Below, piece after piece: positions 1-12,589 of a stretch of DNA of 64,000 nt; positions within the stretch are counted from its first letter, which is position 1; the number at the start of each line of letters is the position of its first letter. Source of the DNA: Cristatella mucedo. Its lineage: Eukaryota > Bryozoa > Phylactolaemata > Cristatellidae. Below the pieces are notes generated by a model. It saw nothing but the letters and a program-made list of their open reading frames with translations. It was not told the origin of the DNA and searched no databases. The stretch is from the NCBI GenBank assembly GCA_009760855.2, contig WPIO01000050.1:1-64000 (forward strand). The letters run 5' to 3'. Made by a program: the position numbers and the translations under genes.

Positions 1-175
1 GACTCTGCTATCCTTCGCACTTTCTCTTTGCTGCGTGAGACGAAGTCTGTTGGCTACCAATAGCGTACCGAAAGCCGCTTTGGCTGTTAGTGCGCTATAC
101 AAAACTCTCCTGCGTAACACCCACATGGTCTTGATGACATTTTGGAGTTACAGGTGGAGATACATTACATATTTA
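1..175 (+). mobile_element. LINE family A 3' end
   Basis: The block from GACTCTGCTATCC through GAGACGAAGTCTGTTGGCTA to GGAGATACATTACAT matches the 3' end at 17,450-17,620. It is cut by the window edge. Confidence 0.75.
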
Positions 176-189
176 TGTGCTAGCAGACG

Positions 190-430
190 GGAGTTTCCGC
201 GACTTTAAGTTGCTGAAAGTAAGCAGACTTGACCGTGCATCTTATGTCACCGCCCAGGTAAAAGGTCAATTTTTAACAGTACGCTCAGATTTCTTCCATG
301 AGGCCAGAGGTGATATGTTTATTAAATCTTAATGATTAAGTAGTGAGGAATAATGTCGAGGTAGTCGTTATATGGCTGACATTGAAAGCCGAAGCTTCTC
401 ATGAACGTTTTTTGATGAGTAACATGTAAG
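190..430 (-). mobile_element. Degenerate repeat shared with 5,380-5,570
   Basis: ATATGGCTGACATTGAAAGC and CGAGGTAGTCGT correspond to ACATGGCTGACATTTAAAGG and CGAGGCAGTCAT at 5.5 kb. Probably an old antisense LINE scrap. Confidence 0.3.
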
Positions 431-859
431 CAAAAAGGCCAATATTCGGAACATGTCAGTAACAACGTAAACTTTGGTTAATTGACTGTGCAAATGGCAA
501 ATCGCAAAATCAAAAGCCAATGCTCTCCATCAAGCCGTCGCGGCTATTTGATTGTGAATGGGCGGCCTAATTAATTGTTATCACCGGAAAGGGTTGTCCG
601 TTCGAAAAGGTTGAGCAATACCAAGCAAACCGTTTCAAAAGCAATGCAATTCATGATTTTGATATTCTTTTGGTTAGGATGAAACTTTTTCAAACAAATA
701 TTCTAATAGGAACCGGTGGTGATTGGACCAAGCTCGATGCATTCTTGATTACTCATCCCAGCTCGACGGCCAGAACTCATCATCGAGTACGCTTTCGTCG
801 CAATCCCATGCGGAAAGCTGGAAAAGATTGACGGGCGAAGCGGCCCGCAATTGGGCTAC

Positions 860-1000
860 GCCTGGTCCGGATAAATATAAAGCGTCGGCTGCCGTAGGCG
901 ACCGTGCGAGTGATGCACGACGTCTGCTGCTGCTGCTGCTGCTGCTGCTCTGAACTTTGGCATCAGTCGTGATGGCGGACGCGAGCGGTCCAGGTGAGCC
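860..1000 (+). promoter_or_regulatory. TATA-like element, (CTG)n run and possible short first exon
   Basis: ATAAATATAAAG at about 870-881 resembles a TATA box and is followed by CpG-containing sequence. A (CTG)n run of about nine units (about 922-950) comes next. An ATG at 972 is followed 19 bases later by CAG|GTGAGC (donor at 994). This could be a promoter plus first exon, but no downstream exon is recognised. The poly-Leu ORF through the CTG run stops at once and is not convincing. Confidence 0.2.
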
Positions 1001-2510
1001 CGTATTGGACATACCCTCAGGAGCGGAAGACCGACACCTGCCAGCCCAGGCCCAACCCTGCCACTTGCCTTGTTTCTGCACTTGTGCGGCCTGGACAGCT
1101 GTTTGGCGAAGCAATAGCGATTTTAAGCATGGGTGGTGGTATAGCTATGGCTTCAAAGCTGACGATGACCGGTTCCTTTGCAGCAACTTAAAGTGCCTAC
1201 AAATTGATTTTGTTCTCTTTGGGTGCAATAAGAAGCATATTACTTTTATTATTTTCGTCCCGTTGAGCTATTTGGCTTCATTTGCATGCCCGAAAAGTTG
1301 GCATTTTAAGTCAGTTACTTACGAGGGCTTGTGAATCATGCGTGTTTTGTTATTTGGAACAGCCAGTTATCGATACAGCAAGCCTCGTGTAAGGACTAGT
1401 GAGAACCTAAGCAGGCTAAAGAGACTCAGGGTTTAATCCTCTCAGAGCGTATGCAGTCGCTCGTGGGGCCACGTGTGCTTTTATAAGAGTAACCGAAAGG
1501 GTGCAGTTAGCCAGGGCCATCAAATTCCATATCGTCAGAATTCATATGAGTAGTCGCGTGGCATTTCGTGCGTGAAATAGAATGCCGTTCTCTGTAAGTC
1601 GGAATCAAAGCCGCAGCGGCTCGAAGCTTAGCTGTGTTAACTACAGTTGTATGTATTTAATAGCTAAGACACTACTGGCTGTAGGTGAAGCTCGGCCAAT
1701 TGCCAGATCATCAGCCTCAGGTTCGGTGATCGTACTATCCCTAATGCGGCTTGCACGTACAGCATCGACTATATCGTTATCAGTGCTTAGGTGGCATTAG
1801 AAACTATATCAGTGTGGCAGTCATTCAGCTGCATTCTGGCTTTCGAGCTGGACAGCTACACTGTCGAGGTGCTTTAAATTGAGTAGCAGGCAATTGCTGT
1901 TGCAGTACAGGCACGCCACTTCTTACCAAGATATATTAGACCGGCGTGTCTCCACAACGAGACTTTTCTATGTCAAGGTCAAATGCTGTCTTGGGTGAAA
2001 GTTAGTAAAGGTGAATGCACTCTCAATTTCTGAAACGCAGAAGCACCATAAATGCTCGCCAGAAATCGCAGCAGCTGCTGATGTCTTTAGCAAACTTTGT
2101 ATCCACTGTAACATACAAGCTACTTTGCGACGTACAACTAAATAAGTGCAAAGGAGTTCTGTCTTACTCACCTCCCACTTTGGAGCACTGCGAGCAGACG
2201 TTTGAGGTATTTAGATACGTTACAGTTATTTTTCAAAACATAGTCATTATCAAAGAGACTTTTTCAAGCAGACAATGTTGTATTAGCATGGACCTAGGCA
2301 ATCCTGTGCAGAGCAGGTGCTGTTTCAGTGGTTTTTTTAAGTCAAGGTATGTCCTGACGTCTTGAGTGAGTTCCGGGCATTTGCATAAAACAGAATAATT
2401 TCCTAGTCTCTAAAAAGATGAAAATTTGAAAAATGCAAAGCCAAAAAAATCAAGTCAAAGGGAGGATGGTTAGCTACCCAGCTTGATTGGTAATTATTTT
2501 TTGGATAGCT
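970..2510. other. No supported feature apart from the candidate exon edge near 990
   Basis: ORFs at 957-1,334 and 2,015-2,365 have no recognisable domain or splice support. Confidence 0.3.
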
Positions 2511-2514
2511 AGAG

Positions 2515-2660
2515 CAAAAGAATTGAAGCGATTAAAAGTGAGTGATCAAAATCTTGAAGTCGATACGCTGTTTTTATGGAGCATATACAGGTCGGTGATA
2601 AAGAGCAAATGTAAAGCGCCTAGAAAGAGATTAAGTTCTCTGGGGGCGCTTTTTGTCTCA
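2515..2660 (+). mobile_element. LINE family B mosaic: antisense RT scrap plus sense 3' hairpin
   Basis: 2,537-2,605 resembles the antisense family B RT region at 8,425-8,490. 2,606-2,655 is the sense 3' hairpin. The two pieces point in opposite directions. Confidence 0.4.
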
Positions 2661-2696
2661 TCACAAAGGCCTATGGCCACACTCGGAGCAAGTAAC

Positions 2697-3060
2697 AGGT
2701 AAAGTAAGAGATGTAGAGTAGCAGCTCAGGACGGCTGAAAAAGATGTGTCATTGTCGGCAACAAGAGAGTAGATGTCGTTGAATACAAATTTTAGACGCG
2801 ATTTTCATAGAAAAGAACTGGTAGAGTCAAATTTTTATTTGCCAACTATTTTTAAGCAGAGGAAACCAACAGCTAATTTATGGTGCGTAAAGGACCTGAG
2901 GGCACGAATAGGTTGAAACTGTTGCAGCAGTTCAGCTTGGTACCAGCTACCCCTCCATTTCAAGTGCCGAACCGATCGCTGTTCTCAGTTTTTCAAGTAC
3001 GATATGGTGATCCGTAGTGTCGAAGGATATCGATGCGAATAGGCTGATACAGTATACCCA
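2697..3060 (-). mobile_element. LINE family A scrap with RT motif A
   Basis: 2,710-2,950 matches the antisense of the 3' coding region at 34,180-34,420. 2,960-3,040 encodes, on the minus strand, FDTTDHHIVLEKLRTAIG, the RT motif A region. The intervening RT body is missing, so this is a deleted or rearranged copy. Confidence 0.6.
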
Positions 3061-3704
3061 GCGCAGTATACTAAGTATACTGAAGACATGCTCTGTAAAA
3101 AGGCCGAGGCTTTTAGCATTTGACTGGTCTTTTAAGGCACCAGACGGCTGTTCGATTGTGAAACCGAAGCAGTGATGTTGCAGAAACTCCGAAGTCATCA
3201 TCACCCTATATAACCATGTCGAGCTCGACTTCATGGCCTGATAAGATCTTAATACGTGCATGGTTTTTCATGCGGCCTGACTTGGAGAGCACAGTAAAGT
3301 CAGACAACCGCAAACATGCGAACTCGCGGCGTTCTAATTTGAAAAATAAGCTCAGAGGCATGCATTATTCTGCTGATTAGCTGTAGCTAAGAAGAGCCCA
3401 ATGACCGTCTTATCTCGTTCGCATCGCCGTATGCCAGCAACGTCCGTGGTAGGACGTCAATAGTCCTGTTGGCACAGTCTATTCTTTTGTTGTTTACTTT
3501 CAATCCTTTGAAGCACGAAGGCCGTACACAGCTCAATAATTCGATTGTGCGCTGAGTACAGTGAATACGGGCGACAAAGAAGTTGGATGAAGCTCTTTGT
3601 TTGCTTGCTTCGGACAAACCGTCCGAGATTACTTGCCGGGTTACTAGAGCATTTCTGACAGAATAGCAGACGGCGGAAAGCCGGCGGCCCTTCGGCTCTC
3701 TTTT

Positions 3705-3832
3705 TTCTTCATTTTACTTACTTTTATTCTATTGCGTATCACTTTGCAGCAAATGCAAAGCGCCTAGAAAGAGATTAAGTTCTCTGAGGGCGCTTTATCA
3801 AGTGCAGTATATTATTATCAAGTGCAATATCA
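3705..3832 (+). mobile_element. LINE family B 3' end
   Basis: TTCTATTGCGTATCACTTTG and the 3' hairpin match 11,405-11,490. The tail has a repeated ATCAAGTGCA unit. Confidence 0.6.
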
Positions 3833-3943
3833 TTTATGAGTGCAATTGATATAAAGCAGAGCAAAATGGTGAATTGCTTGTCACGACCGCTTTCTCCGCG
3901 ATCGTACCAGTTCAGTTAAGATTGGTGTTTTGCTCTCTTCAAC

Positions 3944-4019
3944 GGTCGCACTCGGATGAATGGTCGCACTTTCTGCGGAATGGTATCACTCTCTGACGAA
4001 TGTTCACATATCCTGGAAT
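3944..4019. repeat. Degenerate 20-bp tandem repeat, about 4 copies
   Basis: Units start GGTCGCACT or GGTATCACT and end GAAT. Confidence 0.55.
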
Positions 4020-5019
4020 AATCTAGTCACTTATTCTGCCGAAACCTAGCGTTAAGCAGTGAAAGCGCCGGAGTCAATTAATGCTCGGAATGTAGTGCTT
4101 GAAACGTTGAACTAGATAGCAGTTGAGCTCTAAGCTTCTATTTAGGCGGCGTTATAACTCGAGGCTGTGCAATGGTCGCCATATCAAGGGTTCACTGGCA
4201 CCGAGTTGTTGGACGCCTGCAGCTATCCATCGCTATCGAATAGATCTTAAGCAAGGGCTGCTCCGCATTTGCTGCTGCGCGCCATTAATGTCAGGTTAAC
4301 TGCCTGAATCGGTTCTTCGCCTGCACGTTGCCAGCCTTGCGCCGAGGCTCAGAAATGGCAACGCTACGTCTATCATATGCCGGTGTTGTGTACCACGTGT
4401 AGACACGAGACGCTCGCACCACCGGGAGCACTGCATTTGAGTCCTGGTTTCGTGCGGCAGCGGAAATCTCTTTAACCTCAGCACGTAGCACTCATAACTA
4501 TCAATGCTCCACAGAGGCTGCTGATTAGCCGAGGAGACTATTTTCAGAGGCAGTGTGATTAAAATTGCTCGTTCCCACCAGCTACTACGTTTGTGCTGTG
4601 CAAGCTACGTGCCTTAACGAGTTGATCAAGCGGTGCCTATTCCATTTTGTACGCAAGTGCTCTCACGAAGAATCACAACAAATATGTTGAAATAGGAGCA
4701 AGGAAGATTGTAACGTGAGTTTTAATACTGCTGGCTTACATTCGCTGGGGTCACTCTATATTCGTTGCTAGGTATTTCACTTCGGCCCGAAAGGAATCCA
4801 TGCTTGCAAAAAATGTAGTACCAACAACACAAGCCTCATATTAGGCAGTCTGAGAGGGCTTGAAGAAAGTATAGAACTTGTTAATATTCTGGCTTGCTCT
4901 GACCATACTCTGATGTATTGATAATATGACCTGATTAGAGCATCGAAAGAGAACTTTCTAGGCACTTGTGATACCCTTCTACGGGAAGCATGTCAATTGG
5001 TCAGTGATAACGCTAACAG

Positions 5020-5500
5020 GGCGGCGCGAGCACGTGTGAGCAAATAAGAGGTCTATTCGCACGCACCTAGAAAATGCTGTGACGAGCAGGTGAGTTTTAA
5101 GCTTCATTTAATAGTCAGAGTAGGTCGTGACGTCAGTCTGGGGTAAGTTCCTTTATTGCTTCGGCAGTTAATGAACTAATGTCAGTGACTTGAAAATTAT
5201 ATGAAGCTAAAGAGAGGCACTAATACACGAGTTTAGTCGAATAGTGTATGTTACAGTGCGTAGCTTTATTGGGAAGTAGTTCTGACAGGTAGGGCAAGAG
5301 AATTGACGCTACAAACTACTCACCGGCCTGACGTGGTATATCTGTGTAAGTGGACGTTAATATCTGAGACGTTAAGTAGCTGGAAGTAGGCACACATGAC
5401 TGTGTACCTGATGTGACCGTCGAGTAAAGAGATCACCTTGGAATACTACGCTAAGATTTGGTCCGTACGCTTCAGGTGATAAGCTTGCTAAATCGTAATA
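5020..5500 (-). mobile_element. Very degenerate antisense LINE family B
   Basis: The blocks AAAATGCTGTGACGAGCAGG, TTTTAAGCTTCATTTAATAG and ATCACCTTGGAATACTACGC line up in order with the antisense element at 7.8-8.8 kb. A similar relic may cover 190-430. Confidence 0.35.
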
Positions 5501-5564
5501 ATGTAGTAGCAACGAATGAAATCGAGGCAGTCATAACATGGCTGACATTTAAAGGCAGAGGTTC

Positions 5565-6262
5565 TCTTGCTGGTTCTTTTGCTGGATATACTGGTTACGG
5601 GCATATGCAATCAGGCGCTCACAGCTGGTGCAAAACTCTGCAGAAATGGCTAGTCCGTAGTGAGCATCGCAGGAGCCACGCCACACCACTTCTCGCCGAC
5701 CTTCGCTGGCTAGATGTCAAGCAATGGATTGACTTCAAGGTTTCGTCACCCAAATTTAGTTCCCTCCATTCTTTTGCGCCAACTGACGTCTCAGATCTAC
5801 TCCGCTACCAGACGATGCATCGTACCACCCGCTTTTCGAAATATAACAGTTTACCAATACCTCGTACAAACCTCAAATCATTTGGAGACCATGAATTTAT
5901 TTCGCATGCTCCCAAAGCCTGGAACTCACTCCCAATTTGCGTCACAACACGCCCTGACTTGACCACATTTAAAAAGAACTTAAAAACGCACCTATTTAGG
6001 ACAGCATTTAGTGGTCCCTGCGATTCTTCCTTCATGAGCTTATGCATGCTGATACTGTGCATGATGCCACTAACCACACTTGCATGATGACCCTGTGCAT
6101 GTCATCCCTAACCATGTTGTTCATGTGGTTTATCAAGCATGATATTACTCAAGATTCAATTACGGTTACCTTTGCAGGAAATGTAAAGTGCCTAGAAAGA
6201 GATTGAGTACTCCGAGGGCGCTTTACCAAGTGCATTATTATTATTATTATTCTCATTATTCT
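5565..6262 (+). mobile_element. LINE family B 3' part with tail
   Basis: It encodes, with substitutions, the RT C-terminal region ending in PKAWNSLP and DLTTFKKNLKTHLFR, inside a 209-codon ORF that begins upstream in unrelated or older repeat sequence. The 3' UTR, hairpin and (ATT)n tail follow. Confidence 0.75.
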
Positions 6263-6264
6263 CA

Positions 6265-7135
6265 GAGGCACCGTGTAGATTAGTAAGAATAAAGCCTAGA
6301 GGCGATTACCGGAATGCGTCAACAAAAAGGGAATGTTCGGTTAATTATTTGTTCACACGAACATATTGGCGGAGACCTGGGTCCCCAAAAAGAACCCAGG
6401 TCTCGCAAAACACCATAACGCCGCGTATAATAGTCGGATAGACTTCGTTACATGCTCAGTCATTTTCTTTTGGTCAATAAACCGATACCGCAATTGGAGT
6501 TCAATTGTGATTCTCTACTTGTGGGCAAAGAAAGACATGAGTGAGTTCTGGCCAGGATGTAGAGCGGGGTGGGCTTCTTCAGGCGCCTGGGCTTCATCTT
6601 CGGCGAGTCGACACCAACGGCCAACGTTCTTTCTTTGCGAACTCCTTGTACGGCGCCGTGAGCGGATGCGAAAACTGCGTTGGCGTCATCCGTTTTTCGC
6701 ATGAAAGGTATTACTGGACAAGAGTTGTTTTGCTCTTTATAGGATTTTGGCTATTTTCTAGAAAATGATCACTTATTTCTCTTTGAACGTGGGGCCTTAG
6801 AGGTGACCCGGGTCCGCAGCCATAAACTCTGTTAGCAAATGCTGCTTTTGACGTCATATAGCCTTCAGGGCTGCCCATCCTGCCCAGAGCTTGCAAGAAG
6901 TTATAGCAGTGTAAGTGGGCTTCGGTAGACATGCCTGCCCTTTGTTGCTATGCTCCAAACTGAAGCAAAATTTCACTTCTGTTTGCCCCCTATTCGACGC
7001 ACTCATCGGTGACGGCTCTTTCTTTTGCCCGGGCTTTTCATTTTAGCTTATGTTTCTGAAGACCTCACTCAGAATTGTTAGGTGAGGAACGTTTAGCAGA
7101 CGTTTCGAAAATTCATTCTCAACACTCACAAGATT
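6265..7135. other. Unassigned sequence
   Basis: ORFs of 75-112 codons lie on both strands without recognisable motifs. Confidence 0.3.
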
Positions 7136-7137
7136 CC

Positions 7138-7225
7138 CCTTGCAGCAAATGTAAAGTGCCTAGGAATAGATTGAGTTATCTGAGGGCACTTTATCAAGTG
7201 CATTATTGTTATTATATTATTATCA
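7138..7225 (+). mobile_element. LINE family B 3' hairpin and tail
   Basis: Only the last ~90 bases remain. The outer stem reads AAAGTGCC/GGCACTTT, a compensated variant of AAAGCGCC/GGCGCTTT. Confidence 0.6.
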
Positions 7226-7570
7226 TTGACAATGTTACGCTAAGACAAATAACTAACTAATACAAAAGAGGGTATGCGGCCGGCGTCTGAAATTGCTCCG
7301 TTCTAACAGCTTTTAAATTAATACGGATTAGGTTTGTAGTTGAGCCTGAAACTACTTTTTTCGCTAAACGGCATTACGCTTTTTGGGCAACTATAGTTGC
7401 ATGAATTCTAATGTGCCCAAGTTACTGTCCTAACAAAAAGTTTTCGGATGCCATTGAGCTTGGCGAACGAAAAATACGAACTACGAGTTTCCATCTAGGT
7501 GTAAGACTTACCTCATTTTCCTTTAAGTACAGGCTGAAGAAAACGTGGCAGAAAGATGAGATATGCATTC

Positions 7571-7601
<31 letters not shown>

Positions 7602-9040
7602 ACTTGATAAAGCACCCTCAGAGAACTCAATCTTTTTCAAGGCTCTTTACATTTGCTGCAAAAGTAAATGCAATAATTAAATGGTGAGTAATATTATGCT
7701 TGATAAACAAACAACATGAATGACATGGTTAGGGATGACATGCGCAGGGTCAGCATGCAAATGTGGTTATTGGGAGCATGCACAGTGTGAGCACGCATAA
7801 GCACATAAAGGAAGAATCACAGGGACCCACTAAATGCTGTCCTAAATAGGTGTGTTTTAAGTTCTTAAATTTGGTCAAGTCAGGGGATGTTCTGACCTAA
7901 GTCGGTAGGAAGTTCTAGGCTTTGGGAGCGTACGAACTAAATGTAAAGTATTGTAATGTATCTCCGTCTGTAACTCCACAAAGTCATAAAGACCATGTGG
8001 GTGTAACGTAGGAGAGTTTTGAATTGAACACTCACATCCTGAGCGGCTTTCGGTACGCATTCGGTAGCCAACAGACTAAGTCTCACGCAACAAAGAGAAA
8101 GTGGGAAGCATAGCAGAGCCAGGAGAGCAGTTGACGTAGTGAGTAGCGTGGAAGTAGCAGCTCAGGACAACTGAAAAGAATGAGTCATAGTCGGAAGTAG
8201 GAGAGTAGTTGTCGTTGCGTGAGAATTGTGGAAGCGAGTTCCTCAGTCTAGGGCCTGCAAAGCTAAAGCTTCTGTCGCCAACGAATACATGCACAGTCTC
8301 TAAATGATTTAAGGTTTTTACGAGGTATTTCTAGACTGTTGGATTCCGAAAAGCGGGTGGTACGATGCTTGGCCTGATGAGGTAGTATATCTGATAGTCT
8401 GGAGCCGTAGAATGAAGATACCTAACAGTGAGCGACAAAACCTTGAAGTCAATCCGTTGCGTGACTGATAGCCAGTGCAGGTCGGTGAGAAGTGGAGTAA
8501 CGTGGCAACTGCTTCGCCCACGACAGACAAGCCTAGCTGCAGAGTTTTGCACCAGCTGCAATCGCCTGATCGCACATGCCGGTAGGCCAGTAAGCAGTGA
8601 GTTGCAGAAGTCGAGATGGGATGTCGCAATTGCAAGGACCAACTTGGACGTGGTATCCTTATCTAAACAAGCCCGAATTTTAGCAATGTTATGAAGCTAA
8701 AAGTAGGCAGATTTGACTGTGGAGTTGATGTTGTCGTCTAACGATAGGTCACTTTGGAAGATGACACCTAGATTTCGAGCCAATTCAACTGGTGATAAGC
8801 TGGTAGAGCCAATTTTGAGCGTCACCCTTTCTAATTTCTGAATTAGACTGGGTTTTCCGATAACTGGTAAGTTAGTTTTATCATCGTTTGTTTTAAGAAA
8901 ACTTGCTGGCATCCATGTGCAAATGTCATCAATACATGCAGCAAGTGAGTTAAGAGAATGTGAGGTGTCATGCGTGCAATAGTAAAGTGAAGCAATACTT
9001 TTCAACAAGTGAACTTGTTTCTTCAAAGATTTGGTCAATC
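7571..9040 (-). mobile_element. LINE family B copy (CR1/L2-like) interrupted by a family A insertion
   Basis: Starting from an (AAT)n run at 7,571 (the antisense tail), the 3' hairpin and 3' UTR follow to about 7,945. Family A sequence then runs to about 8,297, after which family B resumes. Minus-strand coding includes SHLDFCNSLLTGLPACAIRRLQ, LTDLHWL and LKTNDDKTN. Frames are broken. Confidence 0.75.
7946..8297 (-). mobile_element. LINE family A nested in family B
   Basis: The block from TGTAATGTATCTCCGTCTG to TCTGTCGCCAACGAATACATG is the antisense family A 3' end (RT C-terminal tail plus 3' UTR). The family B sequence on either side joins at GAACTAAATG / AGTCTCTAAATG when compared with the uninterrupted copy near 42.5 kb. 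Confidence 0.75.
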
Positions 9041-10064
9041 CTCCCTATGGTATAGCTAGGAGTACCCCGCAGCTGTTGTTGAGCCGAAGTCTTCGGCAAA
9101 CCTAAGCCTTTTACGGTGTTTTATCTGACAGCCTATCACGGAAATTAACTCACTAATCGTACAAAACTAGCCTTGAGAGCAACAATAATTCACGCAATTT
9201 TGCTGAAGACGGCACGGCAACTATATTCCCTATAGTATCTGTAATCTGTATACGATATTAAGTTTATTATTGCGACTGCTTATCCGTCAAAAATTGAGAA
9301 TGCAGATTTTGCGTTGGTTTCCAAAATTTTTTCTGTGTAATAAAAGTAACTATTTTTTATTACTCTTGAAATAAAACGTACCGCCAAAAGCTTAAAAGTT
9401 TTGGAAAAATTATTGGTACTCGTGCATCGCTGATATCGTGTCGATATCATGAATGCACTTGCACTCTAGCACCGGAAGCTCAGCGGAATAGGCGTATCGC
9501 ATTGCTGGCCACGCGGCGTAGCCAGCTGCCGATTGCCGCGTCGGTGCTTTAAATGCTCAATACACGGGTCGTCTCGCTCACAGCTATTCTGAAGCTCCCC
9601 CTCCTCGCCGTTCCCAATGCGTAGCGAGTTCGTTGGCGTTTACCGAGGTACCGATCACCTAACAGCGTTAGCCGAGGTACCGAGCACGCACGGGCTTTGA
9701 CTGTACTTTTTTTGTGGCGCGCACTGTCGCTGCGCATCTGTTTCAGTGTTACACTCATAGCTCTTTGCCTACACTCGCTCGGACTCACACTCTTTCCAGC
9801 CCTATTCACAGAGTGTCACAGCAGGCGATATAACTAGCAATGTCAGTTAAACCTCACATTGGCTTAGCTGAAACCCTTAGCGTTCCAAACGCCGCTCTTG
9901 CAATAAACCGCCGCCAAGCAAGGAAGCATCACTCCTGCTAGCCTTCTTCCCCAGATCCGGAAACAGGAAAGACCAGCCCCGTGGGCTGTGTGTGCCATCG
10001 TGTCCGACTTTCGCAGTCCGCGTCCCGAGCCGCCAGTGATTTGCCTTGACGACCGAGGTCAATG

Positions 10065-10170
10065 TTAAGGTATTTGATGGCCGAGGTCGTGGGTTTGAGC
10101 CCCAAGGCTTATGTGAAGTGCTTAAAAAGAGATTAAGTTCTCTAAAGGCGCTTTACAAATGAATTACAAC
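10065..10170 (+). mobile_element. SINE scrap joined to a LINE family B 3' hairpin
   Basis: GAGGTCGTGGGTTTGAGCCC is the SINE hairpin arm plus B box. AAGAGATTAAGTTCTCTAAA with GGCGCTTT follows directly and is the LINE B 3' end. Confidence 0.4.
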
Positions 10171-11278
10171 TTTTGTCAAGATCGCGGTGATTATCTTTGG
10201 GCCGACGTTTAGCCTTAAACCTAGTCATGTTAGGCAGTACCGAAGATGACCCTTGTACTACGAGACCTTCTTTTACTTTAGAGCTGAGTAATCTTATATG
10301 TTGTTTATGGCGTGCTGGGCCCTAGCTTGCGGTTGTAGCCTCAATAGCCGCACTTGGAAGTCTGGCTACTAGATGCCAACTGACTGAAAGTTTTCGGGGC
10401 TGGGACTCGTAGATCGGTTTCGCATGGTGGGCTTTGCGGTTGCGGGCACTGTCGGCAGCAGGCCAGGTTGTTGTGCCGTTCCGACCTGCTCCTGCTACTT
10501 CGAAGGCTGCGCTTGTGTTCAACTTCAATGCAAGAGAATCTGCCGCTCCTTTTGTTACGTAAAGCTTCAATGTATCTGCAGATAGGCCTCTAAAATTTTA
10601 CAACTCACACGCTCGTGCACAGCCGTCGCCCACTTAGTGTCTCATGAATTGCCGCCAGCTGTGTGGGTGGAGACAAACTAATTCAGCATTCTGAAGTCTG
10701 GCGCCGGCCGTTTTTCGCTTCAACTACGGCCATCAGCAGGGAGAGGCTGCGAAACTGGTAAGGGCCGGAGCGAGTCTTCCTTGATCCAATCCTCTAACTC
10801 AACCTGTCTCATAATGTGATTAAACTTCCTTTGACATATGGTAGGCAGTGACGTAATTAGTTAGGGTGTAGTAATGCATTCTGCCGATTCGCACTTTAGT
10901 CAGCATTTTCGTTGACCGAAGACTGCATGCAAGTACTGGTCTTTGACTGCAACTAAGCTTATGACGTAGATGTAGCCCAATCATTCGGGCTGATGCCACC
11001 AGCACTGCAGTTGCTAAGGCAATTACATGTGGTTAATACTGAATTACACGAGCAGGGACTCTGCACGCTTGCGACTAAAGATCTGTCTAATCTCCTACTT
11101 GCTCCTATATTTGGATGAGGTTCACGCCAATGATCTGGCGATCCTTCGTTAACGGTTAGGTTTCGGAGCGGAGTGTCAGAAACACTGGGCCTCGATGCGA
11201 CCCGCTTATTGTACCACCATCCCATCGAACTGTCACTCGGTAATTAGCTATGCGCTTGACAAGCGGCAGGATACGCTT

Positions 11279-11512
11279 CCATGATGTGCTTATGCGTGCT
11301 GACACTGTTCATGCTGCCACTAACCACATTTGCATGCTGACCCAGTGCATGTAACCCCTAACCATGTTATTCATTTTGTTTGTTTTTCAAGCATGATTTT
11401 ACTTACTATTCTATTGCGTATCACTTTGCAGCAAATGTAAAGCGCCTAGAAAGAGATTAAGTTCTCTGAGGGCGCTTTATCAAGTGCAATATATTATTAT
11501 TATTATTATCGC
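11279..11512 (+). mobile_element. LINE family B 3' UTR with hairpin and (ATT)n tail
   Basis: From GTGCTTATGCGTGCTGACAC to the hairpin and an ATTATTATTATT tail; well preserved and heavily 5' truncated. Confidence 0.7.
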
Positions 11513-12589
11513 CGTGTATTCATCGTTCAAATTTGGCTTTGACGCTCCGCTATGAGGTGTGAGTGAGTGGGTGCCATTCTTTAGGGTTACGGATGAATCC
11601 CGAAGCCTCGAATAGACTAGAATAGACATCGCTGCAAACTCACAGCCCTCTTGACCAACGGGAGTTATTTTGAGAATATTACTGGTGCTTTCTTTGGTCT
11701 CTCACTTTTAAACTTTGCGACTGCTCTCGGGCAATTTGTCGTCCTGGGGGTTGCTGCGACCGAGAAACCATTTTTCTAGCTCCAACTTTTAATTTTATTC
11801 GCTGAAACTAAGCAAGCCAAGACAAGCCTAATAAATGCACCCTAACAGCTTATCTGTATTCCTTTTATTCCGTGCAGTTCTTGAATTCATGGCGAGCGTT
11901 ATATTGAAGCGCCGAGCCACTGTTCTTAAGGTAACCACTGGACACTTGGAGCACTTTTTATTAGGTTAATGTCCTCTTCACAGATGCCCTCAGTTCCATA
12001 GATTATGATTGACTGGACGGCCGAGTCAACAGCCGTGAACAACTCTGCCCAACCTTCCCTACTTGACAGAAGGCGACAGCTTGTGCAGACTGGTTTCTCG
12101 AAAGACGGCCTCTAGCTGTCCTTGACCACCGCACGAGTTAGCTCTTTCCGACGAAATTTAGTCTAAAAATGTCCACCTCTTGAGCAAAGCTCGACAGAAG
12201 CTCAGCATTAAACTGAGTAAGACTGGTGTGTGTAATCATATCAGCGATGCCTTGCTGGCTGTAAAGTGCTGCTTTCTCATCTCAGCTGTAAATGCAAAAT
12301 ATGAATCTGTATTCGCAGTATCTTCCTCGCTCACTCGCTCACTGCTCTCGTCTGAAGATGGCAGGCAGATCCCTCATCTACGAGGTGGTGGCGGGGATCC
12401 AAGGGTGGTCTAGTACCGCTGCAAATGCCTGTAAACTTGCCACAGTAATAAATTGAAAAAAGACGCTTCACATAGCAACAAATAATGTGCAAAAAATCAC
12501 ATCTAGATGTAAGCGATAGTTCTCCTTACCTTTAAGAGTTATCCTGCCAGTGTTCGTACGTGAAATAAGACGCGGAGGTCTTATTTTTA

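Larger units (their letters stand above)
3060..5020. other. Unassigned sequence apart from LINE B at 3.7 kb and a short repeat at 3.9 kb
   Basis: No domain, RNA gene or convincing exon seen. Confidence 0.3.

Noticed and set aside
3661-3700. A hairpin AAAGCCGGCGGCCCTTCGGCTCTC followed by T-rich DNA as a bacterial-type terminator
   Set aside because: The context is eukaryotic and no transcript end is implied; the short GC inverted repeat is likely chance.
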